A stretch of 48,552 nt of DNA. It comes from Rhodanobacter sp. 67-28. Its GTDB lineage: Bacteria > Pseudomonadota > Gammaproteobacteria > Xanthomonadales > Rhodanobacteraceae. The translations under genes and the position numbers were made by a program. The notes beneath the pieces were generated by a model. The model did not search any database and had not been told where the DNA came from. It saw only the letters and a list, made by a program, of their open reading frames with translations. Position 1 is the first letter of the stretch. Each line of letters opens with the position of its first letter. Shown here piece by piece: positions 1 through 11,394 of the stretch. The stretch spans positions 82,910 through 131,461 of the forward strand of contig MKTU01000051.1 of assembly GCA_001898415.1 (NCBI GenBank), given 5' to 3'.

Positions 1-86
1 AGACGAATTTGTCGAACCCGCGATACGGGGATAAGCCGTATACACACTTTCCAGGCGTGCTCCTTCAACCACTCGGACACCTCTCC
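1..86 (-). tRNA. tRNA-Ser (anticodon GGA), 3' end aberrant and cut by the window edge
   Basis: Read on the minus strand from 86, the sequence gives acceptor strand GGAGAGG, a serine-type D-arm (TCCGAGTGGTTGAAGGA), anticodon stem CACGC/GTGTG around loop CTGGAAA (anticodon GGA), and a long class II variable arm with ATACGG/CCGTAT pairing. It is normal up to GCGGGTTCGA. The next bases, CAAATTCGTCT, cannot pair with the T-stem or the acceptor strand, where CCCGC and CCTCTCC would be expected. Either the gene is broken at the T-loop or the window begins at an assembly edge. The identity is clear from the variable arm and anticodon; whether it is functional is doubtful. Confidence 0.8.
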
Positions 87-100
87 ACTTTTCGAAGCAA

Positions 101-133
101 CCCGGCAAGGACGCCCGGATCTTCCTTGCGGGG
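101..133 (-). terminator. possible terminator hairpin after the MBL-fold gene
   Basis: CCCGGCAAGGA (101-111) and TCCTTGCGGGG (123-133) form an 11-bp stem with one mismatch and an 11-base loop, downstream of the minus-strand hydrolase gene. Only a weak T-rich stretch follows on that strand, so the termination role is inferred. Confidence 0.35.
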
Positions 134-202
134 CATCCCGCCCGACAAAGAAGCGGAAGGATAGCCGCAGGCCCGGATGCAGGCAAGCAAATCGAACGGG
201 AG

Positions 203-961
203 TCAACCGGCGTCGGCGCGCGGCGCGGCCGGCGCCTGCAACGCGACGCGTTGCCCCGGCGTGGCGATACGGAAACCGCGTGCCGCCAGCGCATCGCCAT
301 CGGCCGCGCTGCCGTAGTGGTAAAGAAGCAACTGTCGCTGCAGCGCCTGCGGGTATTCCCGCGCGATGTCGTCGATGCCGGTGTGCGACGGATTGCCGAG
401 CAGGCTGCAGTCGTGGGCGACCAGCGCCGCGCCGCCGGCATGCCGCGCCAGCACTTCCGGGATCGGCCGGGTGTCGCCGGTGTAGACGAAACTGCCCTCC
501 AGCGCCAGGCCGTACGAGGTGCCCGGCACGTGATGGCGGGTGGCGAACACGTCGAACCAGCAGCCATCCAGCCAGAAGCCGCGACTGCACGGCACCAGCT
601 GGAACGCCTCCCAGAAATTGACTCCGCCTTCGGCCAGCGCACCGGGGTAATCGGCCACCCGCGTCTGCAGCCATGGCACCAGCGCGGCGTGGGTGAACAG
701 GCGCATCCGCCCACGCCGCGCGGGATCGAACCAGAGCCGGATGAACAACTGCTCCAGCTCCGCGACATGATCCATGTGGGTGTGGGTGATGAACACCGCG
801 TCCGGCAGGGTGCCGTAGCTTGCCGTGTAGCGGTCGAGCGTGCCCGGTCCGCAGTCGATCAGCAGCACCGGCTTGCCCGCGCGCTCGAGGACGGCGGCAG
901 AGGCACCCAGCGCCGTCGCATGCGCGGCGCCCACGCCGAGAAAATGCAGTTGCCAGTTCAT
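203..961 (-). CDS. MBL-fold metallo-hydrolase (ribonuclease Z-like)
   Basis: The 252-residue protein has the metallo-beta-lactamase fold signature HTHMDH at residues 60-65, preceded by the strand-loop LLIDCGPGT (33-41) and followed by further metal-ligand candidates in VYTGDTRP and VAHDCSLL. The family hydrolyses phosphodiester, thioester or lactone bonds with two zinc ions in the cytoplasm; the substrate here cannot be told. The overall shape (N-terminal FLGVGAAHA, late GDTR) is closest to RNase Z-like and phosphodiesterase-like members. The start is placed at the ATG whose first bases overlap the stop of the KDO kinase gene (ATGA), implying translational coupling. An in-frame extension upstream lies inside that gene and is low-complexity, so it was not used. 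Confidence 0.85.
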   Translation of the reverse strand: MNWQLHFLGVGAAHATALGASAAVLERAGKPVLLIDCGPGTLDRYTASYGTLPDAVFITHTHMDHVAELEQLFIRLWFDPARRGRMRLFTHAALVPWLQTRVADYPGALAEGGVNFWEAFQLVPCSRGFWLDGCWFDVFATRHHVPGTSYGLALEGSFVYTGDTRPIPEVLARHAGGAALVAHDCSLLGNPSHTGIDDIAREYPQALQRQLLLYHYGSAADGDALAARGFRIATPGQRVALQAPAAPRADAG

Positions 962-1683
962 GCCGTCAGTGCGCGCTCGTGGCCATGCAGCAGAGGCTGC
1001 CAGATTTCGCGCTCGAACGCCTGCTCGCCTGCCGCGGCGGCGCCGAGCTTGAGCAACGACCGGCGCAGCCGCTGCAGGTTCGCCCGGCGCCAACCGGGTG
1101 CGGGCGCACGCTGGCGACCGCGGTCGAAGTCGATCAGATGCAGGCCGGCGGCCGAGACCAGGACGTTGTGCGCGTTCAGGTCGGCATGCCAGATGCCGGC
1201 CCGATGGAAACGCCCGACCACCGCGCCGACCTCGACCGCAAGCTCGCTGCCGAGGTCACCGCCGGCCAGGCACTCGGCGAGCGTCCGCGCGCCGGCGATG
1301 CGATGCGTGATGAGGTCGGCGCGATACAGCAGACCCTGGCGACGGTAACGCGCGGCGACCGCGCATGGCCCGGGCAAGCCCAGCCGCGCGATCTCGGCAA
1401 GCAGCCGGAACTCCCTGAAAGGCCGGCTGCGCCGCGCCCCCAGCCACAGGTAGCGATCGCCCAGCAGTGCCCGTACCAGTCCGCCACGACGATAGTGGCG
1501 CAGCACGCACTCGCCGAGCGGGCTCGCGATGATCGCCACGCCGCCGCGGCCGCCGGCCTGCATGCGCAAGGCGCCGCGTTCGCGCCAGTAATCCGGCGCA
1601 AACCAGTCGTCGTCGACTTGTGACGATACGGCGGCGTCACACAGAATCGCGCCGTGGGCGTCTTGCTGGATGCGTTCGGGCAT
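958..1683 (-). CDS. kdkA: 3-deoxy-D-manno-octulosonic acid (KDO) kinase
   Basis: The 241-residue protein has a protein-kinase-like fold: catalytic loop HADLNAHN (166-173) with the proposed base Asp168, and metal-binding DFDRG (185-189). KdkA phosphorylates the 4-OH of KDO in lipid A-KDO at the inner membrane; it is typical of organisms with a single KDO such as Haemophilus and xanthomonads. The divergent neighbour is a GT9 heptosyltransferase, which fits inner-core LPS assembly. Two adjacent ATGs exist (1686 and 1683); the second sits about 7 bases after AGG and was chosen. The gene ends in a 4-base overlap with the MBL-fold hydrolase. Confidence 0.85.
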   Translation of the reverse strand: MPERIQQDAHGAILCDAAVSSQVDDDWFAPDYWRERGALRMQAGGRGGVAIIASPLGECVLRHYRRGGLVRALLGDRYLWLGARRSRPFREFRLLAEIARLGLPGPCAVAARYRRQGLLYRADLITHRIAGARTLAECLAGGDLGSELAVEVGAVVGRFHRAGIWHADLNAHNVLVSAAGLHLIDFDRGRQRAPAPGWRRANLQRLRRSLLKLGAAAAGEQAFEREIWQPLLHGHERALTA

Positions 1684-1764
1684 CATGATGCCTTGTGACC
1701 GGACACCGATTCTAACCCACAGGCCCGCCCTGCCTTCCGCTGGCGCGGGCCAACGACCATCGCG

Positions 1765-2808
1765 ATGAATGCACCTTCCTCGATCTGCCTGCTGCGCACC
1801 TCCGCCATCGGCGACGTCACCCACGTCGTGCCACTGGTGCGCACGCTGCAACAGGCGTGGCCGCAGACCGCGCTGACGTGGATCGTCGGCAAGCTCGAAC
1901 GCAAGCTGGTGGGCGACCTGCCCGGCGTGGAGTTCGTCACCTTCGACAAGTCCGCCGGCTGGGCCGGCCTGCATGCCGTGCGTGCCGCCCTGCAGGGACG
2001 CCGCTTCGACGCGCTGCTGCAGATGCAGGTGGCGATGCGCTCGAACCTGCTGAGCCTGGCGGTCAAGGCGGATCGGCGCATCGGTTACGACCGCGCCCGT
2101 GCGAAAGACCTGCACGGCCTGGTCATCAACGAGCGCATCCCTGCGCGCGGCGGCGAACACGTGCTCGACGCGATCGGCAGCTTCTGCGAACCGCTGGGCC
2201 TGCAACAGACGCAGGTGCGCTGGGACATCCCGATCCCCGGCGATGCGCACGCCTGGGCCGCCACGCAACTGCCCGGCGACACACCCACCTTGCTGGTCAG
2301 CCCCGCCTCCAGCCATGCCTTGCGCAACTGGCGGCCCGAGCGCTACGCGGCGGTGATGGACCATGTCGCCTCCCGCGGCTGGCGGGTGGCCCTGATTGGC
2401 GGACCATCCGCATCGGAGCGCGCCATGGCCGACGCGGTGCTGGCCGCCTGCCGGCGCGCGCCGCTCGATCTCACCGGCAAGGACACCCTGAAGAAACTGC
2501 TGGCCCTGCTCGCCCGCGCGCAGCTGCTGCTGGGCCCGGATTCCGGTCCGATGCACATGGCCAACAGCGTCGGCACCCGCGTGCTCGGCCTGCATGCCGC
2601 CAGCAACCCGGAGCGCTCCGGCCCCTACTCCGATCGACGCTGGTGCGTGAACAAGTACGACGAGGCCGCGCGCAAGTACCTGGGCCGACCGGCAGCGGAG
2701 ATTCCGTGGGGCAGCAAGATCGAACGCCCCGGCGTGATGGACTTGATCGACGTGGATGCGGTGATCGACCGTTACGAGGCAGCCGCACGCGACCTCGGCC
2801 TGGCCTGA
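1765..2808 (+). CDS. GT9 family lipopolysaccharide heptosyltransferase
   Basis: The 347-residue protein has the glycosyltransferase family 9 two-lobed pattern: N-terminal RTSAIGDVTH (11-20) with the family catalytic Asp at residue 17, a central SPASSHALRNWRPERY (179-194), and the C-terminal ADP-heptose-binding motif GPDSGPMHMANSVG (257-270). GT9 enzymes add L-glycero-D-manno-heptose to the LPS inner core on the cytoplasmic face of the inner membrane. Divergence from the KDO kinase gene supports a core-assembly role. Whether it is heptosyltransferase I (WaaC) or another GT9 cannot be settled here, so no symbol is given. The start is the only well-placed ATG after the 80-base divergent intergenic region. 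Confidence 0.88.
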   Translation: MNAPSSICLLRTSAIGDVTHVVPLVRTLQQAWPQTALTWIVGKLERKLVGDLPGVEFVTFDKSAGWAGLHAVRAALQGRRFDALLQMQVAMRSNLLSLAVKADRRIGYDRARAKDLHGLVINERIPARGGEHVLDAIGSFCEPLGLQQTQVRWDIPIPGDAHAWAATQLPGDTPTLLVSPASSHALRNWRPERYAAVMDHVASRGWRVALIGGPSASERAMADAVLAACRRAPLDLTGKDTLKKLLALLARAQLLLGPDSGPMHMANSVGTRVLGLHAASNPERSGPYSDRRWCVNKYDEAARKYLGRPAAEIPWGSKIERPGVMDLIDVDAVIDRYEAAARDLGLA

Positions 2809-2826
2809 CCTTCGCGCGTCGACGCG

Positions 2827-3756
2827 TCAGCCCTTGCCGCTGCGCACGCGCAAGCCCGGTCGCTGCCGCGCCAGCTTTCGCAACAGCTCGGCAAAGGCGT
2901 GCAGGTCGTCGTGCCAGGGCGAGGCATCGCGCCAGTACAGCGCGATTTCGCGACCGCCGGCCGAACCCTTGAGCCGCGCCAGCACGATCCCCGGCATCGA
3001 GGCGAGCCGCTCGTGCGCCAGCGCCGGTACCAGCGCGTAGCCACCGCGCAAGCTGACCAGCGCGGCGAGGCTTTCCAGGCTGACGTCCTGCACGTTGCCA
3101 CGCTCACTGCCGTCGAACCCGTCGGCATGGCTTTCCGCCATCAGGATCGCCTCGGCCTGGTCCAGTTGTTCCAGCGCAATGGACGGTCGGCCGGCCAGTG
3201 GATGATCGGCGCGCAGCATCAGCTCCCACGGTTCGAAGAACAGCGCCCGTGAGGCAATCCCGCTGACAGTCGATGCCGATGGGGCGAGCACCGCGTCCAG
3301 CTCACCCTCGTGCAGCCTGCGCAACAAGCCGCGTGGCTTGCCCTCGGAGATGCCCAGCCGGGCGCCGGGAAAATGCTGCGGAAACGGCGCAATCAGATGC
3401 GGCAACAGATATGGCCCCAGCGACGCCGGCAAGCCCAGCCGCAGCGCGCCGCCGAAAGCCACCTCGCCGGCACGGGCGACCTGCTGCAGGTGCTCGGCCG
3501 CCACCAGCACCGCATCGATCTGCTGCAACAGGCGTTGGCCGCCGGCGGTCACCACCACCCGCCGCCCGCCACGTTCGAACAGCGGTGCACCGAGCGCCTG
3601 CTCCACCTTCTGCACCTGGTGGGACAAGCCGGACGGACTGATGTGCATCGCGCGCGCGGCACTGTTGAAACTGCCGTTCCGATGCACCGCCTGCACCAGC
3701 GCAAGGTCGCGCAGCGAGACGGCGGCGAGGTGGGTCGAAATCATCGAACGCTGCAT
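2827..3756 (-). CDS. LysR-family regulator, OxyR-like but cysteine-free
   Basis: The 309-residue protein has an N-terminal winged helix-turn-helix (about 14-73, with AVHRNGSFNSAARAMHIS and a helix following SGLSHQVQKVEQ) and a C-terminal periplasmic-binding-protein-like effector domain. The segment AILMAESHADGFDG followed by VSLESLAALVSLRGGYALVP lines up by eye with the redox segment of OxyR (EDGHCLRDQ...TSLETL...LLPALA). The whole protein contains no cysteine, so the peroxide disulfide switch of OxyR is impossible. The gene is divergent from acnA with 243 bases between them, so acnA is the obvious candidate target. A second ATG four codons in is an alternative start. Confidence 0.85.
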   Translation of the reverse strand: MQRSMISTHLAAVSLRDLALVQAVHRNGSFNSAARAMHISPSGLSHQVQKVEQALGAPLFERGGRRVVVTAGGQRLLQQIDAVLVAAEHLQQVARAGEVAFGGALRLGLPASLGPYLLPHLIAPFPQHFPGARLGISEGKPRGLLRRLHEGELDAVLAPSASTVSGIASRALFFEPWELMLRADHPLAGRPSIALEQLDQAEAILMAESHADGFDGSERGNVQDVSLESLAALVSLRGGYALVPALAHERLASMPGIVLARLKGSAGGREIALYWRDASPWHDDLHAFAELLRKLARQRPGLRVRSGKG

Positions 3757-3999
3757 GTCGTCAAAGGCGTTTGTCTGTGATGGTCAAGGCGGGCATCCTG
3801 CAGGCACCGCGTGATTCCCCGCCCGGGCGCCGGGTGCAGTCTAACCGGCGCAGCAGCCCGTCACGCGCCGACACGCCCGGGTTCCTCGACGCCGACATGC
3901 AGCGTTTGAGCGATAATTCCCCTTTTGGCGGGGCCGGCCGCGCCGTTTCCGCATGCTTGCCAGTCGTCCCAGCCGCAGGATTCAGCCAGGAGCAGCACC

Positions 4000-6753
<2,754 letters not shown>

Positions 6754-6772
6754 TCCGGCGACACCCTGACAA

Positions 6773-6804
6773 GAAAACGCCCCGCTGGCCGGGGCGTTTT
6801 CTTT
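6773..6804. terminator. bidirectional intrinsic terminator
   Basis: GAAAACGCCCCG (6773-6784) pairs perfectly with CGGGGCGTTTTC (6790-6801) around CTGGC. The A/T arms give a U-tract on either strand. It lies between the convergent acnA and lipoprotein genes. Confidence 0.9.
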
Positions 6805-6838
6805 GTGGGGCACCGCAGCGTCGCCTGCGCGCCGGCTG

Positions 6839-7285
6839 CTAAATCGAACGCTCCCAGCTGGCGGTATAGCAGTGCCAGTCGCCGCCTTCCTCGCGCCATC
6901 CCGAGGTCACCCTGTAGACCCCCAGCCGATCGGGCAGCAGGCGTCCGCCGCTGCTCAGGGTGACCGTGAAAGTCGCCACCATGCGTTCGCCGCGTGGCTC
7001 GACGGAGACCGGCCCGAGCAAGACGCCGACGTGTTCGCCGCGCAGCTTCAACAGGCCCACCATCGCCATCAACCGGCGCCGGTCCAGTTCGCCGGCGTTG
7101 CCGTCGAAGTCCTCGCTCAATGACTCGCCCACGCCGCTGGCCGAACCGGCTTCCGCCGCCTGCGCCGTCGCAGTGATTGCGGCACGTATGCGCTCCTCGT
7201 CCGGCGCACGGTGGCAGGCAGCAAGCATCACCACGCACCACAGCAGTGCCGCCGACAGCAGGAAGATTTTTCGCGATCCGATCAT
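6839..7285 (-). CDS. small predicted lipoprotein, function unknown
   Basis: The 148-residue protein begins with a basic residue pair (RK), a hydrophobic stretch and the lipobox MLAAC (20-24), so it should be lipidated at Cys24. The mature part (ATAQAAEAGSASGVGESLSEDF followed by beta-rich TFTVTLSSGGRLLPDRLGVYRV) resembles small NTF2-like or SnoaL-like cone folds, in which an early helix and a curved sheet form a pocket; this is a weak visual impression only. The start has GGAG seven bases upstream; a longer in-frame start would put 22 residues in front of the signal peptide and was rejected. It is convergent with acnA and divergent from fadD; no partner is evident. Confidence 0.75.
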   Translation of the reverse strand: MIGSRKIFLLSAALLWCVVMLAACHRAPDEERIRAAITATAQAAEAGSASGVGESLSEDFDGNAGELDRRRLMAMVGLLKLRGEHVGVLLGPVSVEPRGERMVATFTVTLSSGGRLLPDRLGVYRVTSGWREEGGDWHCYTASWERSI

Positions 7286-7429
7286 CGATGGACTCCATGG
7301 CAACGCGGCTTGCCGCCGTGCGCGGGCGTATGCTCCAATGAACCGGCGCATGGGCCATCATGGATGCGTTCGGCATCCTGATTCCACCATCGGCGGCGCC
7401 ATCACGGAAAACACGGGGAACCCCAGAGC

Positions 7430-9115
7430 ATGAGCAACGAACGTCCCTGGCTGGAACACTATCCGGCCGGCGTGCCCGGTCAGATCGACGTCAACCAGTA
7501 TGCTTCGGTCCCGGCGGTGCTCGAGGAAGCGTTCACCCGTTTCCGCGATCGTCCCGCCTTCGCCAATTTCGGCCGCCAGCTCAGCTATGGACAGATCGAC
7601 GAGATGAGCCGCCAGTTCGCCGGCTACCTCACCGGCGTGCTCAAGCTCGGCAAGGGCGATCGCATCGCGATCATGCTGCCCAACGTGCTGCAGTATCCGA
7701 TCGCGCTGTTCGGGGCGTTGCGCGCCGGGCTGGTGGTGGTCAATACCAACCCGATGTACACCGCGCGCGAGTTGAAGCATCAGCTGGAGGATTCCGGCGC
7801 CAAGGCGATCGTGGTGCTGGACAATTTCGCTGCCACGCTGCAGCAGGTGGCGGCGCAGACCCAGGTCAAGCACATCGTCACCACGGGCATCGGCGACCTG
7901 CTCGGCTTCCCCAAGGGCGCGCTGGTCAACTTCGTGCTCAAGCACGTCAAGAAGATGGTGCCGGCGTTCCACTTGCCCGAAGCCGTGCGTTTCCGCGACG
8001 CGCTGGCCCAGGGCGCAGCGCACCCGCTGCAGCCGGTCACGATGGACCACGACGACATCGCTTTCCTGCAGTACACCGGCGGCACCACCGGCGTGGCCAA
8101 GGGTGCGATGCTGACCCACGGCAACATGATCGCCAACATGCTGCAGGCAGCCGCCTGGATCGGTACCGAGCTGGTCAAGCCCGGCAAGGAAGTGATCATC
8201 ACCGCGCTGCCGCTGTATCACATCTTTTCGCTGACGGCGAACGGCCTGGTCTTCACCCGCCTGGGCGGCCTCAACTGGCTGATCACCAACCCGCGCGACA
8301 TGCCCGGCTTCGTCAAGGAGCTGGGCAAGTCCGGTTTCACCGCGCTGACCGGCGTCAACACCCTGTTCAATGGCCTGCTCAACACGCCGGGCTTTGCCGA
8401 ACTGGATTTCTCCCGCCTGCACCTGACCCTCGGCGGCGGCATGGCGGTGCAACGCAAGGTGGCCGAGCGCTGGAAACAGACCACCGGCTGCACGCTCGCC
8501 GAAGCCTACGGTCTCACCGAAACCTCCCCGGCGGTGTGCATCAATCCGCTGAACCTGAAGGAGTACAACGGCTCGATCGGGCTGCCGGTACCGTCCACCG
8601 ACGTGGCAATCTGGTCGGAGGCCGGCCAGCCGCTGCCGGTCGGCGAAGTCGGCGAGCTGATGGTGCGCGGGCCGCAGGTGATGAAGGGCTACTGGAAGCG
8701 CGAGGATGAAACCGCCAAGGTGCTCGGCGCCGATGGCTGGCTGCACACTGGCGACATCGCGAAGATGGACGAGAACGGCTACTTCTACATCGTCGACCGC
8801 AAGAAGGACATGATCCTGGTCTCCGGCTTCAACGTGTATCCGAACGAAGTCGAGGACGCGGTGATGGCGCACCCCGGCGTGCTGGAAGTGGCCGCGGTCG
8901 GCGTGCCCGACGAGCATTCCGGCGAAGTGGTGAAACTATTCGTGGTGCGCAAGGACCCGAACCTCACCGAGGAAGCGCTCAGGCAGTTCTGCCGCGAGAA
9001 CCTGACCGGCTACAAGCGGCCCAAGCTGATCGAATTCCGCGACAGCCTGCCCAAGAGCAACGTGGGCAAGATCCTGCGCCGCGAATTGCGCGACGAGAAG
9101 AAACCCGCGGGCTGA
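7430..9115 (+). CDS. fadD: long-chain-fatty-acid--CoA ligase
   Basis: The 561-residue ANL-superfamily enzyme activates fatty acids with ATP and CoA at the inner membrane, feeding beta-oxidation or lipid recycling. Motifs: phosphate-binding [13 protein letters not shown] (about 215-227), AYGLTETSP (about 361-369), the acyl-adenylate Asp in [10 protein letters not shown] (about 437-446), the fatty-acyl signature around [21 protein letters not shown], and the catalytic C-terminal Lys in [11 protein letters not shown]. Length and motif order match E. coli FadD. It is monocistronic, bounded downstream by a hairpin terminator. A medium-chain or aryl acid ligase is the alternative, but the FadD signature is good. 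Confidence 0.93.
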   Translation: MSNERPWLEHYPAGVPGQIDVNQYASVPAVLEEAFTRFRDRPAFANFGRQLSYGQIDEMSRQFAGYLTGVLKLGKGDRIAIMLPNVLQYPIALFGALRAGLVVVNTNPMYTARELKHQLEDSGAKAIVVLDNFAATLQQVAAQTQVKHIVTTGIGDLLGFPKGALVNFVLKHVKKMVPAFHLPEAVRFRDALAQGAAHPLQPVTMDHDDIAFLQYTGGTTGVAKGAMLTHGNMIANMLQAAAWIGTELVKPGKEVIITALPLYHIFSLTANGLVFTRLGGLNWLITNPRDMPGFVKELGKSGFTALTGVNTLFNGLLNTPGFAELDFSRLHLTLGGGMAVQRKVAERWKQTTGCTLAEAYGLTETSPAVCINPLNLKEYNGSIGLPVPSTDVAIWSEAGQPLPVGEVGELMVRGPQVMKGYWKREDETAKVLGADGWLHTGDIAKMDENGYFYIVDRKKDMILVSGFNVYPNEVEDAVMAHPGVLEVAAVGVPDEHSGEVVKLFVVRKDPNLTEEALRQFCRENLTGYKRPKLIEFRDSLPKSNVGKILRRELRDEKKPAG

Positions 9116-9136
9116 ACCTTCGAACATCCACCTGCA

Positions 9137-9162
9137 AAAACGCCCGCAATCGCGGGCGTTTT
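9137..9162. terminator. bidirectional intrinsic terminator
   Basis: AAAACGCCCGC (9137-9147) pairs perfectly with GCGGGCGTTTT (9152-9162) around loop AATC, between the convergent fadD and PilZ genes. Confidence 0.9.
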
Positions 9163-9185
9163 CGTGCAGGCGCGACGGAACCAGC

Positions 9186-9554
9186 TCAACCGTCCTTCCA
9201 GTACTCCAGGATATCGGCGTAACCGCCCAGCAGGTTCCACAGCGGCACCTGCTTGTCCTCCGGAATGCGGCTGTAGGAAAAACCGATGTGATGATCGGAG
9301 ATCCGCGCGACAGTCGCCTCCAGATGGATATGCAGGTTGTGCCCGAAAATCATGTCCAGCACCCAGCTCTGCCCGGTTTCGCCGGTCCAGCCCAGCGGGC
9401 GGCGCAGCAATGCTCCGGTCGCCGAGATATCCACCAGTTCGGTGGGGTGCGACTCGCCATGACGGCTGATCAGCACCGTCGTCTCGATCTGCATGCGCGC
9501 CGGACGCAACTTCTCCGGCTCGCCTCGATCATGTCCCTGTTTGTCGATCGCCAT
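9186..9554 (-). CDS. PilZ-domain protein (possible c-di-GMP receptor)
   Basis: The 122-residue single-domain protein has the PilZ core motif VDISATGALL (D42, S44, G47 of D/NxSxxG) and a beta-barrel pattern ending with EDKQVPLWNLLGGYADILEY. The arginine motif that normally reads RxxxR appears here as RPAR (R17, R20), one residue short, so c-di-GMP affinity could be reduced or lost. PilZ proteins act as cytoplasmic adaptors controlling motility, pili or exopolysaccharide. No partner gene is adjacent; a membrane GGDEF protein lies at 43960-47013. It is convergent with fadD. Confidence 0.88.
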   Translation of the reverse strand: MAIDKQGHDRGEPEKLRPARMQIETTVLISRHGESHPTELVDISATGALLRRPLGWTGETGQSWVLDMIFGHNLHIHLEATVARISDHHIGFSYSRIPEDKQVPLWNLLGGYADILEYWKDG

Positions 9555-10399
9555 CAGTTTTACCGCCTGTCTGCGTTTGCGCCTGCCCGGGGCAGGAACG
9601 CACCACCCTCATGTCCGGCGACCGCACCGGCCCCATCGAAACCGGCTGTCGTGCGTCCGGCCTCCCTCCGCTCGTAGCAATTGCCGTGCCACGGCGTACG
9701 TACACCGCCAAACCCCTCGCCAGGCCGCTTGCCGTGGGCAGACGCCGCATTTGCCGGCCGCCGAAAGGACACCTTCCTTTCAGCTGTCGACAGCCCCTCT
9801 GGAAGGGTGCTTCGAGCGCTTTCGCGCTTGCCCCGCAGCGTCACATTGGGTCACGTGGGGCCACCGGCATCCCCGCGGTAGTGGCGGAACCCCCTATTCT
9901 GCCTGTTGCCGACGCGGACATGAACCCCGCACGCGCTTTTCGTCCACCCGCGACCGACTGGACTTGTGTCCGGCTTGCCATTACCCTGTGGCCACGCGTG
10001 GACCCATGGAACCTGCTTGCTGCCGGCCCTTCGGCGCTCCAGGGTTGTCCACCGAAGTACCCAGACTGACCGGCAAAGAGCCAGCGGCGCCGAAGTTGTT
10101 CGCCAGTTGGCTTGCTCTGTTGTCGTGGCCGACGACCCGCAACAGCAGCGCCTTGGTCGCTGACGACCCGCCTGACCGAACCACGACGCGTGGATTCATC
10201 ATGCCGGGCGAAACGATGGCGCCGACCGCGCCTCGGTTTTGATGTTGCACGGAAACGGGATACCGGGACGCCGCCCAACGACGCGTTTGAGCGCGGGCAC
10301 ATGCCGGGCGCGAGCACCACGTCGCGCCTGCCCACGAACAACCATGAACATGCGCTACCCACTGCCAGCCGTGGAACACGGCTCTCCAGACAGGCCTTG
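9555..10399. other. 845-base region without a recognisable gene
   Basis: Open frames exist on both strands but their translations are rich in Arg, Pro, Ser and Cys with no family resemblance and no good ribosome site, so none is called. Structures seen: GAAAGGA/TCCTTTC hairpin (9763-9781), a GCCAC...GTGGC hairpin near 9861-9886 and a perfect palindrome CCACGCGTGG (9992-10001). It lies between the divergent PilZ and scpA genes, so it should hold their promoters. A small RNA or decayed gene is possible but not shown. Confidence 0.5.
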
Positions 10400-11332
10400 A
10401 TGAGCACTGAATCCGTCGTCGAGCAGTCCGATCCGGGCGCCGCCACGCCCGACGCATTTGCCGCGGTACCGCAACAACAGGAGATGCCGCTGGCCATCGT
10501 GCGCGGCGAACCGATGCTGCAGATGCCGCAGGATCTGTACATCCCGCCGGATGCGCTCGAGGTCATCCTGGAGTCGTTCGAAGGTCCGCTGGACCTGCTG
10601 CTGTACCTGATCCGCCGACAGAACCTGGACATCCTGGACATCCCGGTTGCCGAGATCACCCGGCAGTACATGACCTACATCGAACTGATGCGGGACGTGA
10701 TGCGGCTGGAGCTGGCCGCCGAGTACCTGCTGATGGCGGCGATCCTGGGCGAGATCAAATCGCGCCTGCTGCTGCCGCGTCCGCCGCTGGAAGAAGGGTT
10801 GGAAGACGACCCGCGCGCCGAACTGGTACGCCGTTTGCAGGAGTACGAGCGGTTCAAGCGGGCGGCCGAGGACATCGAGGCCCTGCCGCGCATGGAGCGC
10901 GACAGCGTGGTGGTGCATGCCGACACCGGCGAGCGCAACGTGATCCGGCTGCCGCCCCCGCTGGAACTGACCGAGCTGCTGCTGGCACTCAAGGACGTGA
11001 TGCACCGGGCCGAACTGTTCGGGCATCACGCGATCAAGCGCGAGGCGCTCAGCGTGCGCCAGCGCATGGGCGAGCTGCTGAGCCGGCTGGAAGACGACAC
11101 CTTCCACCGGTTCGAGGACCTGTTCGACCTGGCCGAAGGCCGCCCGGGCATCGTGGTGACCTTCCTGGCGATGCTGGAGCTGGCCAAGGAAATGCTGATC
11201 GAGATCGTGCAGGAAGTGCCGCTGGCGCCGATCTACGTCAAGGCCAAGGCCAGCCATGAGGAGCCCGCCGAACTGCCGGCGGAAGACACACGAACGGGCG
11301 AATCGGCGCTGGCCGAACCGTCCGGCGACTGA
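10400..11332 (+). CDS. scpA: segregation and condensation protein A
   Basis: The 310-residue kleisin has the N-terminal ScpA signature ESFEGPLDLLLYLIRRQ (about 57-73), the following NLDILDIPVAEIT, the SMC-binding helices, and the C-terminal winged-helix segment FLAMLELAKE. With ScpB it bridges the SMC (or MksB-like) ATPase heads in chromosome organisation. The family core begins near residue 45; the chosen ATG (with AGG just upstream) gives a 45-residue variable N-terminal extension. A frame open further upstream carries no homology. It heads the scpA-scpB-rluB-arsC run, with 62 bases before scpB. Confidence 0.93.
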   Translation: MSTESVVEQSDPGAATPDAFAAVPQQQEMPLAIVRGEPMLQMPQDLYIPPDALEVILESFEGPLDLLLYLIRRQNLDILDIPVAEITRQYMTYIELMRDVMRLELAAEYLLMAAILGEIKSRLLLPRPPLEEGLEDDPRAELVRRLQEYERFKRAAEDIEALPRMERDSVVVHADTGERNVIRLPPPLELTELLLALKDVMHRAELFGHHAIKREALSVRQRMGELLSRLEDDTFHRFEDLFDLAEGRPGIVVTFLAMLELAKEMLIEIVQEVPLAPIYVKAKASHEEPAELPAEDTRTGESALAEPSGD

Positions 11333-11394
11333 TCCACCCATCGACCGATCCATCTCTGGACCGACCCACGCCGACCCGGCACCGACTCGAACCC

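Noticed and set aside
9611-10069. 152-codon frame in the gap before scpA as a real gene
   Set aside because: Composition is rich in Pro, Arg and Cys, no ribosome site or family pattern was seen, and overlapping frames on both strands look equally random.
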